Origin: Runella sp.
Lineage (GTDB): Bacteria > Bacteroidota > Bacteroidia > Cytophagales > Spirosomataceae
Direction of reading: 5' to 3'
Assembly (NCBI GenBank): GCA_023254175.1
Contig: JALQYJ010000023.1
Location: 1 to 64,000 of the forward strand
Length of the DNA stretch: 64,000 nt
Shown here: positions 1 through 9,167 of the stretch, one piece after another
How the letters are laid out: the number at the start of each line of letters is the position of its first letter
Position numbering within the stretch: the first letter of the stretch is position 1
Notes under the pieces: model-generated
What the model was told of the DNA's origin: nothing
The model's input: only the letters and a program-made list of their open reading frames with translations
Database searches by the model: none
Program-made: the position numbers and the translations under genes

Positions 1-61
1 TACAAAAAAGTCTCTATACCAAGTTGCCAATTTTTCTCTCCCTAATCCCGCATTCTCCCCC

Positions 62-69
62 TACCTTTG
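62..69 (+). promoter_or_regulatory. candidate Bacteroidota -7 promoter element
   Basis: TACCTTTG matches the Bacteroidota -7 consensus TAnnTTTG. No coding region follows on this strand. The next element downstream is the hairpin terminator at 144-175, so any transcript would be about 100 nt. I saw no clear -33 TTG element at the right spacing. Confidence 0.3.
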
Positions 70-143
70 TAGCCACAATTCACTTCATCAACATTACATA
101 GTACCTAGTACAAGTTTTTGGTAATCTTAAAGGGTTGAAAACA

Positions 144-175
144 AAAAGCCGTTTGCGCTTGCAAACGGCTTTTTT
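144..175. terminator. intrinsic terminator, bidirectional
   Basis: A 14-bp perfect stem (arms 144-157 and 162-175, AAAAAGCCGTTTGC with its complement) closes over a GCTT tetraloop. It is flanked by A and T runs, so it can work in both directions. It lies 15 bases beyond the stop of the minus-strand GMC oxidoreductase and most likely ends that transcript. Confidence 0.8.
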
Positions 176-189
176 ATTAAGTACTTTTT

Positions 190-1911
190 TTACAAACTCT
201 TCGCTTTCAACTGCTTCACAGCATAATTAGTAGCTCGTGCCGTGATAGCCATAAAGGTAAGTGACGGATTTTGGGTAGAATTGGAGGTCATACAAGCCCC
301 GTCAGTCACAAACACATTTTTGCAGTGGTGCAATTGGTTCCACTTGTTCAGCTGCGAAGTCTTAGGGTCTTTACCCATTCGTACTCCGCCCATTTCGTGA
401 ATATCCAACCCTGGAGCTTTGCTAGGTACATCGTTGGTTTTTATATTTTTAAAACCCGCCAAGGTCAACATTTCGGTCATTTGTTCGTGAAAATCTTTGA
501 CCATGTTATCGTCATTTTGGTCGTAGCTCACAGAAGTTCTGAGCAGCGGAATCCCCCACGCATCTTTCTGATTTTTGTCCAACGTCACAAAGTTACTTTC
601 TTTAGGAATCGTCTCCCCCATCATCCAAGACCCCACGCGCCAGTTACCGTATTTAGGAGTGGCTAAGTTGGTTTTGAGTGTTTCGCCCATGCCCGAAGTG
701 TCGTAGTCCATCACGCGTTCTCCCGAAAACCCTGCGGCGTAGCCACGTAGAAAATCCGTCTTTTCTTGTTGAAAAACATTCCTAAATCGAGGAATATAAC
801 TACTTCCTGGCCGTTTTCCTTCTTGGGTTGTATCCAAAAGCCCTTCGTATTCACCAAAAATAGTCGTTCGGAAATTGTGAAACGAAATGTATTTTCCCAA
901 CAATCCATTGTCGTTACTCAAACCATTAGGAAAACGATTGGACGTCGAGTTCAACAGTATTAGGTTGGTATTCAATGTGGAGGCATTTAGAAAAATAATT
1001 TTGGCATAATACTCTATCATTTCTTTGGTGTTGGCGTCAATGACCCGAATACCCGTGGCTTTCCCTAGCTTTTCGTCATAAATAACTGAATGCACCACCG
1101 AATGCGGTCGAAGGGTCATTTTTCCCGTGCGCGCCGCCCAAGGCAAAGTCGAAGAGTTACTACTAAAATAACCACCGTACGGACAGCCTCGCACGCACAA
1201 ATCGCGCTGCTGACATTGTGCCCTCCCTTGCTTATAATGAATAGGTTGTGGCTTGGTCAAATGCGCACAACGGCTCACAATCACGGGGCGAGTTCCTTTG
1301 TAGTACTTCGCCATTTGTTGACCAAAATGTTTTTCTACACAAGCTTGCTCGAAGGGTGGCAAAAACTCCCCGTCTGGCAATTGTGCCAATCCATCTTTGT
1401 TTCCCGAAATCCCCGCAAAAATTTCCACATGACTGTACCAAGGAGCCAACTCGGCGTACGAAATGGGCCATTCCACCGCAAAGCCATCGCGAGCAGGGCC
1501 TTCAAAATCGTATTTTGACCATCGCTGCGTTCCCCGTGCCCACATCAATGATTTTCCTCCTACTTGATAGCCCCGAATCCAGTCAAAAGGTTTGTCTTGG
1601 ATGTACGGATGTTCGTTGTCTTTTACAAAAAAATGAGCCGAATCCTCTCCAAACGCATAACAACGGCTTGCGATGGGGTTGGCATCAGTAATTTCCTTGG
1701 GCAACTCCCCCAAATGTGGAAACTCCCACGGATTTTTGAGGGTTGTAGGGTAATCAGTCACATGTTTGACGTCACGACCGCGTTCGAGCACGAGCGTTTT
1801 TAAACCGTGGTCGCATAGCTCTTTGGCCGACCAGCCGCCACTAATTCCCGAGCCTACGACAATGGCATCAAACGTACGTTCCTTGACCGAATCAATGTTG
1901 AAGAAAGACAT
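190..1911 (-). CDS. GMC family FAD-dependent oxidoreductase
   Basis: A 573-aa flavoprotein of the glucose-methanol-choline family, resembling the catalytic chain of gluconate 2-dehydrogenase-type enzymes that oxidise sugars or polyols. The N-terminus has the dinucleotide-binding motif VVGSGISGG near residues 18-26. The C-terminus has HEMGGVRMG and NPSLTFMA, the GMC C-terminal signature carrying the active-site His and Asn. A cysteine cluster (CQQRDLCVRGCPYGG) near residue 235 is typical of the bacterial gluconate-dehydrogenase-like subgroup. The usual small subunit 3 and cytochrome partners are not adjacent, so partners are unknown. No signal peptide is visible. It is divergent from the Gfo/Idh/MocA gene at 2070, which also suggests sugar oxidation. 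The start is the ATG at 1911. Substrate is inference only. Confidence 0.85.
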   Translation of the reverse strand: MSFFNIDSVKERTFDAIVVGSGISGGWSAKELCDHGLKTLVLERGRDVKHVTDYPTTLKNPWEFPHLGELPKEITDANPIASRCYAFGEDSAHFFVKDNEHPYIQDKPFDWIRGYQVGGKSLMWARGTQRWSKYDFEGPARDGFAVEWPISYAELAPWYSHVEIFAGISGNKDGLAQLPDGEFLPPFEQACVEKHFGQQMAKYYKGTRPVIVSRCAHLTKPQPIHYKQGRAQCQQRDLCVRGCPYGGYFSSNSSTLPWAARTGKMTLRPHSVVHSVIYDEKLGKATGIRVIDANTKEMIEYYAKIIFLNASTLNTNLILLNSTSNRFPNGLSNDNGLLGKYISFHNFRTTIFGEYEGLLDTTQEGKRPGSSYIPRFRNVFQQEKTDFLRGYAAGFSGERVMDYDTSGMGETLKTNLATPKYGNWRVGSWMMGETIPKESNFVTLDKNQKDAWGIPLLRTSVSYDQNDDNMVKDFHEQMTEMLTLAGFKNIKTNDVPSKAPGLDIHEMGGVRMGKDPKTSQLNKWNQLHHCKNVFVTDGACMTSNSTQNPSLTFMAITARATNYAVKQLKAKSL

Positions 1912-2069
1912 GATAGTTGTTTTAGATGCTGATTTTCAGATAGGTTTTTTAGTTAAAAAGTAGCTTATTTTTATTGCTACTGATGAAATCTAAAATTTTG
2001 TAATTCTCCCTGTGTATTTCCAAAAAGTTTGTGGTACTTTAGATGATAGACTATCTACTTTTATTCAAT

Positions 2070-3455
2070 ATGCCAACCTTTAATCGCCGCACTGTCTTAA
2101 AAACCCTTGGCTTTTCGGTGGGTGTTTCGACCATCGGAACGTCTGCTGAGGCAAGTACCATCAAAGAAATTACGTTTTCGCCCAATCCGCTCTATGTCCC
2201 TATTGCTCAACCTGTCACGGCCATCGTGTTGGGGGCTGGCAACCGAGGCAATGTGTATGGGCGCTACGCCGTAGCTAATCCATCCGACGTCAAAATGGTC
2301 GGGGTGGCCGAGCCTAATCAGTTTCGTAATGAACGTTTTTCAAAAACACACGGAATTGAGGACAAACACCGCTTCAATACTTGGGAAGATGTCTTTAAAG
2401 TCCCCAAATTTGCGGACGCCATCATCATTTCTACCCCTGATACACTGCATTACGGCCCTGCCCTTCAAGCGCTAAAAATGGGCTACCATGTATTGCTCGA
2501 AAAACCGATTTCTCCCTCCATGCAAGAATGTTTGGAGATATTGGCCGCCGCCAAAAACTCCAAAAGTATCATTGCTGTTTGTCACGTTTTGCGCTATACC
2601 GCGTATTTTCGAAAACTAAAAGAGCTGTGCGCTTCGGGAGATTTGGGCGAAATGATTAGCATCAACCACCTCGAAGGCATCGAGCACGTCCACATGGCGC
2701 ACTCTTACGTACGCGGGAATTGGCACGAATCGAAAAAAACGAACCCCATCATTTTGGCTAAATCTTGTCATGACCTCGACATCATGCGTTGGATTGCCAA
2801 CAAACCCGCCAAAACCGTTTCGGCCTACGGCAACCTCAAGTGGTTCAAAGCCGAAAACGCCCCCATAGGTAGTACCGAACGTTGCGTAGAAGGCTGTAAA
2901 GTAGAACGGGAATGCCCATTTTCAGCCATAAAAGTATATTACGAACAGAAAAAACGCATCCACGTCCTCGACGTACCCGAAGACCCCGCCTTGCAAGGGC
3001 CTGCGATTTTGGAACGTTTAAAAACCTCTAATTATGGCCGTTGTGTCTATAAAATGAACAACGACCAACCCGACCACTATACCAGCATTTATCAGTTTGA
3101 CAAAGGCGTGCTGGCTACTTTTGGCCTCGAAGCGTTCACGGGCTGGGAAGCGCGCAAAACCCGCGTTATGTTCAGCATGGGAGAGATTGAAGGCGACAAT
3201 GACCTCATCAGGGTCACTGATTTTCGCACCAAAGAAGTGACAATTTGGAAAGCAAGCACTCAAAAAGAGTTTAATAACTCAGGACACGGCGGAGGTGATT
3301 ATGGCCTAATGCAAAACTTTATCCAAGCCGTTGCCCAAAACAACCCTTCCTTACTCACCTCCACCATCGAAGCCTCGATTGAGAGTCATTTGATGGGCTT
3401 TATGGCCGAAGAAAGCCGTAAAAATGGCCGTTCGATGGATATTAAAGTTGGGTAA
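2070..3455 (+). CDS. Tat-exported Gfo/Idh/MocA family oxidoreductase
   Basis: An NAD(P)-dependent sugar dehydrogenase-like protein of about 461 aa. The start is taken at the ATG at 2070, because the product then begins MPTFNRRTVLKTLGFS, a twin-arginine signal. The upstream ATG at 2043 would add nine residues in front of the signal and sits right behind a possible -7 element (TACTTTAG, 2035-2042). The Rossmann motif is VLGAGNRGNVYG and the family EKPIS lysine motif follows (VLLEKPISPS). A C-rich stretch (CVEGCKVERECPF) lies near residue 285, as in several Bacteroidota members, some of which are annotated as GH109-like glycosidases. Periplasmic location follows from the Tat signal. The neighbouring GMC enzyme is divergent. 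The substrate is unknown. Confidence 0.85.
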   Translation: MPTFNRRTVLKTLGFSVGVSTIGTSAEASTIKEITFSPNPLYVPIAQPVTAIVLGAGNRGNVYGRYAVANPSDVKMVGVAEPNQFRNERFSKTHGIEDKHRFNTWEDVFKVPKFADAIIISTPDTLHYGPALQALKMGYHVLLEKPISPSMQECLEILAAAKNSKSIIAVCHVLRYTAYFRKLKELCASGDLGEMISINHLEGIEHVHMAHSYVRGNWHESKKTNPIILAKSCHDLDIMRWIANKPAKTVSAYGNLKWFKAENAPIGSTERCVEGCKVERECPFSAIKVYYEQKKRIHVLDVPEDPALQGPAILERLKTSNYGRCVYKMNNDQPDHYTSIYQFDKGVLATFGLEAFTGWEARKTRVMFSMGEIEGDNDLIRVTDFRTKEVTIWKASTQKEFNNSGHGGGDYGLMQNFIQAVAQNNPSLLTSTIEASIESHLMGFMAEESRKNGRSMDIKVG

Positions 3456-3462
3456 TACCACT

Positions 3463-3488
3463 CTAACCTCCTGAATTCGGGAGGTTAG
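3463..3488. terminator. hairpin between convergent genes
   Basis: Arms CTAACCTCC (3463-3471) and GGAGGTTAG (3480-3488) pair perfectly between the convergent Gfo/Idh gene and the ABC exporter. The T tract is weak, so termination is likely but not certain. A very similar AACCTCC/GGAGGTT stem occurs after recA at 34319-34352. Confidence 0.5.
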
Positions 3489-3512
3489 TTTGACACTCAA
3501 TCACTCGACATT

Positions 3513-5336
3513 CTAATTATATCCTCTCGCTTGCATTTGAAACAATTCGGCATAGCGGCCTTTTTTCGCCATCAACGTTTCGTGGCTACCCGATTCCAGC
3601 AACTCACCGTTTTCAATCACAATGATACGGTCAGCCATGCGGACGGTGGAGAAACGGTGCGAAATCAACAACGCCATTTTTCCTCGCGTCAATTCCGAGA
3701 AACGTTGAAACACCTCATATTCGGCGCGGGCGTCCAAAGCCGCCGTGGGTTCGTCCAAAATCAATAATTCAGAATCTCGCATGTAGGCGCGGGCCAGGGC
3801 AATTTTTTGCCACTCTCCGCCCGACAACTCCGTACCTCCGCTAAAATGCCGCCCCAATACCTGCTGCAATCCATTCGGAAATTTTTGAATCAAACTCGCG
3901 GCTAAACTCCGTTCGGCGGCGGTTTCCACGCGTTGAAGTTCGTGAATATGCTCGATGTCACCCACGGCAATGTTGGCCTGCGCGGTCATCATCAAACGAA
4001 TATAATCCTGAAAAATCACCCCAATGTGGCGTTGCAATTCACCCAAATCGTACTCGCGCAAGTCCACGCCATCCAGCAAGATACGGCCTTCGGTGGGGTC
4101 GTACAAGCGGGTCAACAATTTTACAAGGGTCGTTTTTCCTGCCCCATTTTCGCCCACAATCGCCAGTTTTTCACCTTTTTTTAGGGTAAAATTGAGACCC
4201 TGAAACACCCATTTGGAGGCATTTAGGTAGCGAAAACTGACGTTTTCAAACACAAAACCTTCTTGAATGACACTAGGGAATGGACGCGGATGCAGCGGCG
4301 AAGCCACCTCGGGTTGGATGCGAAAGAAATTGAAAAAATCTTTGAGGTACAATGCCCCCTGTGAAATGCTCGTAAAGCGGTTCAAAACCCCTTCAAGCGA
4401 CGATTTTAGCTGTCGAAACGACCCTGCCAAAAACGTTAAACTCCCCAATGTAATGCTTCCTTTGACGGTTTCCAGCCCGATATAACCATAAGCACCGTAG
4501 TAACCCGCCGTCCCTAAGGCCGTCAATAACGCACCCCAAAACGCCCGTCGCAACGCCAGTTTTTTGTTTTGCTCATAATACCTACTCGACACTTCCCGAA
4601 AACGCTCCGTCAAAAACTTCGACAAGTTAAATAGCTTTACTTCCTTGGCGTTCACGTTGCTCGCTCCTACGTAACGCAGGTAGTCAAGTTCGCGGCGTTG
4701 GGGCGTCCATTGGTACGACAGGGCGTAGCTTTCGGCACTGAAATAAAACTCGCCCAAAAACGCGGGTAAGATGCTCACTACCAGTATCAAAATCAGCCAC
4801 GGACTAAACACCACCAACCCCGCTCCTAGAAAACCAATGGTAATAATATCTTGAAACTGCGCCAGTGTTTGCGTCAATAAAGCCGTCCGCCCGACGGTTT
4901 GCTGACGGGCGCGTTCCAGTTTATCGTAAAAAACGGGGTCTTCAAATTGCGCCAAATCGAGGGTAGCGGCGTGCTCCATGATTTGAATGGAAGAACGATT
5001 GGCGTGCAAATCACCCAAGAGCGCATCGAGCAAGGACGTGGCACGGTTGAGGCCATCCGACAACACCGCCAACCCAAGTTCAAGGCCAATCAACCACAAC
5101 AGCCAAGACGTGTCCGTCGAGTGGGAATTGATTAACCTTACTACCTCATCAATAATCAATTTACCCAAATACAACGTACCAAAGGGGATAGCCGAACGTA
5201 CCAAACGCAGCAATCCATTGCCCGCCGTCATCCACGGGTGGGTATTCCAAATTTCATTAAAAAACGAGGGTAAATACTTGAGTGCCGCAAAACGGTCTTT
5301 GAGGGTGGGTTGGGGAAGTTTGTTTTTGGGAGCCAC
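3513..5336 (-). CDS. ABC exporter, fused permease and ATPase
   Basis: A 607-aa half-transporter of the exporter type: an N-terminal six-helix membrane domain (roughly residues 40-340) followed by a nucleotide-binding domain. The ATPase has Walker A GENGAGKTT, signature LSGGEWQK and Walker B LLILDEPTAAL with a following H-loop LLISHR. It probably works as a homodimer in the inner membrane exporting a lipid, peptide or drug; the substrate cannot be read from sequence. The start is a GTG at 5336 with an in-frame TAA immediately upstream, and the next in-frame ATG would remove about 36 residues, so GTG is preferred. It appears monocistronic, between a cyclophilin terminator and the convergent hairpin. 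Confidence 0.88.
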   Translation of the reverse strand: MAPKNKLPQPTLKDRFAALKYLPSFFNEIWNTHPWMTAGNGLLRLVRSAIPFGTLYLGKLIIDEVVRLINSHSTDTSWLLWLIGLELGLAVLSDGLNRATSLLDALLGDLHANRSSIQIMEHAATLDLAQFEDPVFYDKLERARQQTVGRTALLTQTLAQFQDIITIGFLGAGLVVFSPWLILILVVSILPAFLGEFYFSAESYALSYQWTPQRRELDYLRYVGASNVNAKEVKLFNLSKFLTERFREVSSRYYEQNKKLALRRAFWGALLTALGTAGYYGAYGYIGLETVKGSITLGSLTFLAGSFRQLKSSLEGVLNRFTSISQGALYLKDFFNFFRIQPEVASPLHPRPFPSVIQEGFVFENVSFRYLNASKWVFQGLNFTLKKGEKLAIVGENGAGKTTLVKLLTRLYDPTEGRILLDGVDLREYDLGELQRHIGVIFQDYIRLMMTAQANIAVGDIEHIHELQRVETAAERSLAASLIQKFPNGLQQVLGRHFSGGTELSGGEWQKIALARAYMRDSELLILDEPTAALDARAEYEVFQRFSELTRGKMALLISHRFSTVRMADRIIVIENGELLESGSHETLMAKKGRYAELFQMQARGYN

Positions 5337-5396
5337 TTATCTATTTTTCCTAAAAACAGCCTTTCCCTTTATTTAGTTTACCTCGCCCCAAACTAA

Positions 5397-5430
5397 AAGT
5401 GCGCCCCAAACTGTAATTTGGGACGCACTT
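5397..5430 (-). terminator. intrinsic terminator of the cyclophilin gene
   Basis: Arms 5397-5410 and 5417-5430 form a 13-of-14 stem (AAGTGCG and CCCAAA blocks with one mismatch). Read on the minus strand it is followed by TTTTAGTTT. It sits 21 bases past the cyclophilin stop codon. Confidence 0.75.
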
Positions 5431-5451
5431 GGCTTTACGTCTCCGACACAA

Positions 5452-5961
5452 TTATCCAATTCCAGGCCATTCGCCACAGTCACTTATCACAACCTTCTTA
5501 GAAGTCCGTCCGTTGGGACTGCCGTAACTTTCGGCTTGTAGCACCACGTCCATTCCCTCTACCACTTCCCCAAACACCACGTGGTTTCCGTCGAGCCATT
5601 CGGTCGTAACCGTAGTGATAAAAAACTGAGAACCATTCGTATTACGACCCGCATTGGCCATACTCAGTATTCCTGGCCCTACGTGCTTCAACTGAAAATT
5701 TTCATCGGCAAACTTCTCTCCGTAAATAGACTTTCCACCCGTACCATTGCCTTTGGTAATATCGCCTCCTTGGAGCATAAAACGAGGAATGATGCGGTGA
5801 AAAACACTTCCTTTAAAGCCAAAACCCTTTTCGCCCGTCGCTAATGCTCGGAAATTCTCGGCGGTTTTGGGGACAATATCCGCGCGTAATTCAAAAATAA
5901 CTCTTCCTAAAGGGGCACCATCGGCCGTAATATCAAAGTAAACTCTTGGATTGGTAGGCAT
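5452..5961 (-). CDS. peptidylprolyl cis-trans isomerase, cyclophilin type
   Basis: A 169-aa single-domain cyclophilin, close to the eukaryotic CypA type rather than E. coli PpiA/B. Visible catalytic and peptide-binding motifs are [15 protein letters not shown] (catalytic Arg, Phe, Gln), [16 protein letters not shown] and the Trp/His loop [11 protein letters not shown]. There is no signal peptide, so it is a cytoplasmic protein-folding helper. The length fits the family exactly. A -7 element lies just upstream at 5987-5994 and a terminator at 5397-5430, so it is a monocistronic unit. It is divergent from the large dehydrogenase gene at 6090. Confidence 0.93.
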   Translation of the reverse strand: MPTNPRVYFDITADGAPLGRVIFELRADIVPKTAENFRALATGEKGFGFKGSVFHRIIPRFMLQGGDITKGNGTGGKSIYGEKFADENFQLKHVGPGILSMANAGRNTNGSQFFITTVTTEWLDGNHVVFGEVVEGMDVVLQAESYGSPNGRTSKKVVISDCGEWPGIG

Positions 5962-5986
5962 TTGTTTATCTTGTTTGAATAAAATT

Positions 5987-5994
5987 TAAAGGTA
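5987..5994 (-). promoter_or_regulatory. -7 promoter element for the cyclophilin gene
   Basis: On the minus strand this reads TACCTTTA, one base off TAnnTTTG. It lies 26 bases upstream of the cyclophilin ATG, giving a short leader typical of Bacteroidota. Confidence 0.45.
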
Positions 5995-6089
5995 GTAATT
6001 TATTAGTTAAGCCCCTCTGATAGATTAAAAAAAGGGAGTTCTCGTCTTATGTGATGGTTGTTATACCATCACATAAATGAACGACCACC

Positions 6090-9000
6090 ATGAAAAAATA
6101 CCTTTGGGGACTAGGCGCGCTGGCCATGACCAGCGGATTAGTCGCTAGTTATCAGAACGACAACCCCAGTCGCGCTTCACAAAATAGCCTCGATAGCGTG
6201 TATGCCAAGCTTACACAAGACCAAAAACACGACCTCAAGTATGCAGTAGGAGCATTGGAAGTAGCCGATGGCTTGGAAGCCAATCTGTTCGCCTCTGAAC
6301 CCATGATTACCAACCCCACCAACATCGACATCGACCATCGGGGGCGGGTATGGGTGCTCGAAGCCTACAACTACCGCCCGGCCATTACGGGAAACCCTAC
6401 CCACTCCGAAGGAGATCGCATCCTGATTTTGGAAGATACCAACGGCGACGGCAAAGCTGACCTTAGCAAAGTATTTTACCAAGGCCCCGAAGTGGCTGCC
6501 CCGCTGGGGGTTTTGGTCATGGGCAACCGCGTTTTGGTGTCACAAAGCCCGTACGTTTGGTTGTTTACCGACGAAAACGGTGACGACAAAGCCGATAAAA
6601 AAGAGATTGTTTTTCAGGGAATTAAGGGCGAACAGCACGACCACGGAATGCACGCCTTTACCTTTGGTCCCGACGGAAAACTGTATTTCAACTTTGGGAA
6701 CGAAGGGAATCAACTACTAGACGGCAAAGGTCAGCCCGTACTCGACCAAGACGGACAACCCATCGACCGCAAAAAATACAAGCAGGGAATGGTATTTCGT
6801 TGCGACCCTGATTTTAAAAACGTAGAAGTACTCGGGCATAATTTTCGCAATAATTACGAAGTGGCCGTGGATAGCTACGGCACCATGTGGCAGTCAGACA
6901 ACGACGACGATGGCAACAAGGGAGTCCGTATCAATTACGTGATGGAATACGGCAACTACGGCTACACCGACGAAATGACGGGGGCAGGTTGGAGTGCCAA
7001 TCGAACCAATATCGAAGCCGAAATTCCTTTCCGCCACTGGCACCTAAACGACCCAGGCGTAGTTCCAAACTTACTCCAAACGGGCGCAGGCTCGCCTACG
7101 GGTATGGTGATTTACGAAGGTGAACTATTGCCAAGCGTCTTCCAAAACCAAATGATTCACTGCGATGCGGGGCCAAACGTAGTTCGTTCGTATCCCGTTG
7201 AAAAAAATGGCGCGGGCTACAAAGCCACCATGCTGAACGTACTGTACGGCAAACGTAACCAATGGTTTCGGCCATCGGATGTGTGCGTGGCGCCAGATGG
7301 TTCGCTTTTCGCCGCCGACTGGTACGACCCAGGCGTAGGCGGTCACCAAGCGGGCGATTTGAACCGTGGACGCATCTACCGCATCACCCCCCCAAATACC
7401 TATTACAAAACCCCTACCCACGATTTCACAACGTTAGAAGGTGCGTTGAAAGCCATTCAAAGCCCCAACGTTTCGGTGCGTTATTTGGCGTGGAACAAAA
7501 TTCGTAGCCTCGGCCAAAGTGCCGAAAGTGAGCTGTCGAAAATGTACCAAAACTCTACCAATCCCCGCATGAAGGCGCGGGCGTTGTGGTTGTTGAGCAA
7601 ACTTCCCAATGGGCATAACTACGTCAGTACAGCCTTAAACGACGCCAACGCTGATTTACGCATTACCGCCATTCGAGCCGCACGCCAAATTACGGCCAAA
7701 GGGGTGTTACCATTGACTGTTGAACAATTAAATCTCTTAGCTTCTGACTCAGAACCGCAGGTTCGTCGGGAAGTAGCTTTGGCGATTCGTCATAATACGG
7801 ACGACCTCGCGGCGGATATTTGGGCACAATTGGCCAACCGCTACGACGGACAAGACCGCTGGTACCTCGAAGCCCTCGGAGTATCGGCCGATGGTCAATG
7901 GGATAAGTTTTTTGGCACTTGGCTCAAACTCGCAGGGCCTAACCCAACTGCCTCAGCCAAAGGAAAAGACCTCGTTTGGCGGGCACGGACGGCCGCCTCG
8001 GTGCCGTTATTGGCCTCGTTGGCGGGCGATAAAAACGTGGCGTTAAAAGAACGCCTTCGCTATTTCAGGGCGTTTGATTTTAACCCAGGAGCAACTGAAA
8101 AATCGACGGCGTTGCTGGAATTAATGAAAACCAATACCGACACCGAAATTACAAAATTGTGCCTCCGTCACCTCGACCCAGGCTTTGTGAAAACTTCGCC
8201 CTTGGCACAGCAAAACCTTCAAAAACTGCTCGATGCCAGCTACGGTACGGGCGAATACATGGATTTGGTACAACGATTTGAACCTGCCAGTGAAGCAAAA
8301 CGCTTACTGCAACTCGCCCTCGACAAACCCATGCAACGCGAAGGTCGGGATGCCGCACGTCAGTTGTTGAAACAAGAACAAACGCCGCTTCTTTGGGCTA
8401 CTATCAACGGTACAGACGCCGCCAAAGCCCAAAATACGTTGATTGCGCTTCGTGGAATTGGGAGTAAACCATCTTTAGACATTCTCAAAACCGTAGCACT
8501 TGACCCCAAACGCCCCAAAGCCATTCGGACGGAAGCTACGCGGGCATTAGGCGGAAGTATGGATGGCGAAGACCTCGTGCTCGACTTGCTCCAACAAGGC
8601 AAGATTACCAACGATTACAAAGCAGCGGCCGTGCAGGGCGTAAGCGGTGCTTGGCGCAAAAACGTTCGGATTCAGGCCGCTAAATACCTTGATGCCGTTC
8701 CTACGAAAGCAGGCAAAAAATTACCTCCTGTCAGTGAACTCATGACCCTCACAGGCAACGTAGCCAACGGCAAAACGGTATTTGCTAATTACTGCGCTAT
8801 TTGCCACCAAGTCAACGGCGAAGGGGCTGATTTTGGGCCTAAATTATCCGAAATTGGCAGCAAACTTGGCAAAGATGGTCAATATATGGCTATTTTCTAC
8901 CCAAGTGCGGGGGTAAGCTTTGGCTTTGAAGGCTACGAAGTGAAGTTCAAAGACGGCAGTACGACGGTCGGAATTGTAGCCAGTAAAACCGAAACTGATT

Positions 9001-9167
9001 TACTACTCAAATTCCCTGGAGGTACAACCCAAAGTTACAAAATGAGCCAGGTTGTTTCGATGAAAAAACTTGACGAATCACTGATGACGGCTGGCCTTCA
9101 TGAGTCGATGAGCCAACCAGAGTTAGTTGATTTAATTGAGTATTTATCCAGTCTTAAACGTAAATAA
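6090..9167 (+). CDS. secreted dehydrogenase with beta-propeller, HEAT-like and cytochrome c domains
   Basis: A 1025-aa exported protein. After an N-terminal membrane or signal segment (MKKYLWGLGALAMTSGLVA) comes a propeller-type region with FASEPMITNPTNIDID and repeated GDGKADL/NGDDKADK loops. This is the putative membrane-bound dehydrogenase domain found in Planctomycetes and Bacteroidota. Helical HEAT-like repeats (about residues 460-860) follow, then a c-type cytochrome domain with one heme site CAICH near residue 902. The domain order matches families described as putative heme-binding domain proteins. It likely oxidises a sugar or related compound in the periplasm and passes electrons to the heme. 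It is translationally coupled to the EEP-family gene, which starts at the base after its stop. Substrate unknown. Confidence 0.82.
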   Translation: MKKYLWGLGALAMTSGLVASYQNDNPSRASQNSLDSVYAKLTQDQKHDLKYAVGALEVADGLEANLFASEPMITNPTNIDIDHRGRVWVLEAYNYRPAITGNPTHSEGDRILILEDTNGDGKADLSKVFYQGPEVAAPLGVLVMGNRVLVSQSPYVWLFTDENGDDKADKKEIVFQGIKGEQHDHGMHAFTFGPDGKLYFNFGNEGNQLLDGKGQPVLDQDGQPIDRKKYKQGMVFRCDPDFKNVEVLGHNFRNNYEVAVDSYGTMWQSDNDDDGNKGVRINYVMEYGNYGYTDEMTGAGWSANRTNIEAEIPFRHWHLNDPGVVPNLLQTGAGSPTGMVIYEGELLPSVFQNQMIHCDAGPNVVRSYPVEKNGAGYKATMLNVLYGKRNQWFRPSDVCVAPDGSLFAADWYDPGVGGHQAGDLNRGRIYRITPPNTYYKTPTHDFTTLEGALKAIQSPNVSVRYLAWNKIRSLGQSAESELSKMYQNSTNPRMKARALWLLSKLPNGHNYVSTALNDANADLRITAIRAARQITAKGVLPLTVEQLNLLASDSEPQVRREVALAIRHNTDDLAADIWAQLANRYDGQDRWYLEALGVSADGQWDKFFGTWLKLAGPNPTASAKGKDLVWRARTAASVPLLASLAGDKNVALKERLRYFRAFDFNPGATEKSTALLELMKTNTDTEITKLCLRHLDPGFVKTSPLAQQNLQKLLDASYGTGEYMDLVQRFEPASEAKRLLQLALDKPMQREGRDAARQLLKQEQTPLLWATINGTDAAKAQNTLIALRGIGSKPSLDILKTVALDPKRPKAIRTEATRALGGSMDGEDLVLDLLQQGKITNDYKAAAVQGVSGAWRKNVRIQAAKYLDAVPTKAGKKLPPVSELMTLTGNVANGKTVFANYCAICHQVNGEGADFGPKLSEIGSKLGKDGQYMAIFYPSAGVSFGFEGYEVKFKDGSTTVGIVASKTETDLLLKFPGGTTQSYKMSQVVSMKKLDESLMTAGLHESMSQPELVDLIEYLSSLKRK

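Noticed and set aside
1090-1518. 142-residue plus-strand frame inside the GMC oxidoreductase gene
   Set aside because: It is the complement of a well-supported enzyme and shows only low-complexity Arg/His-rich sequence.
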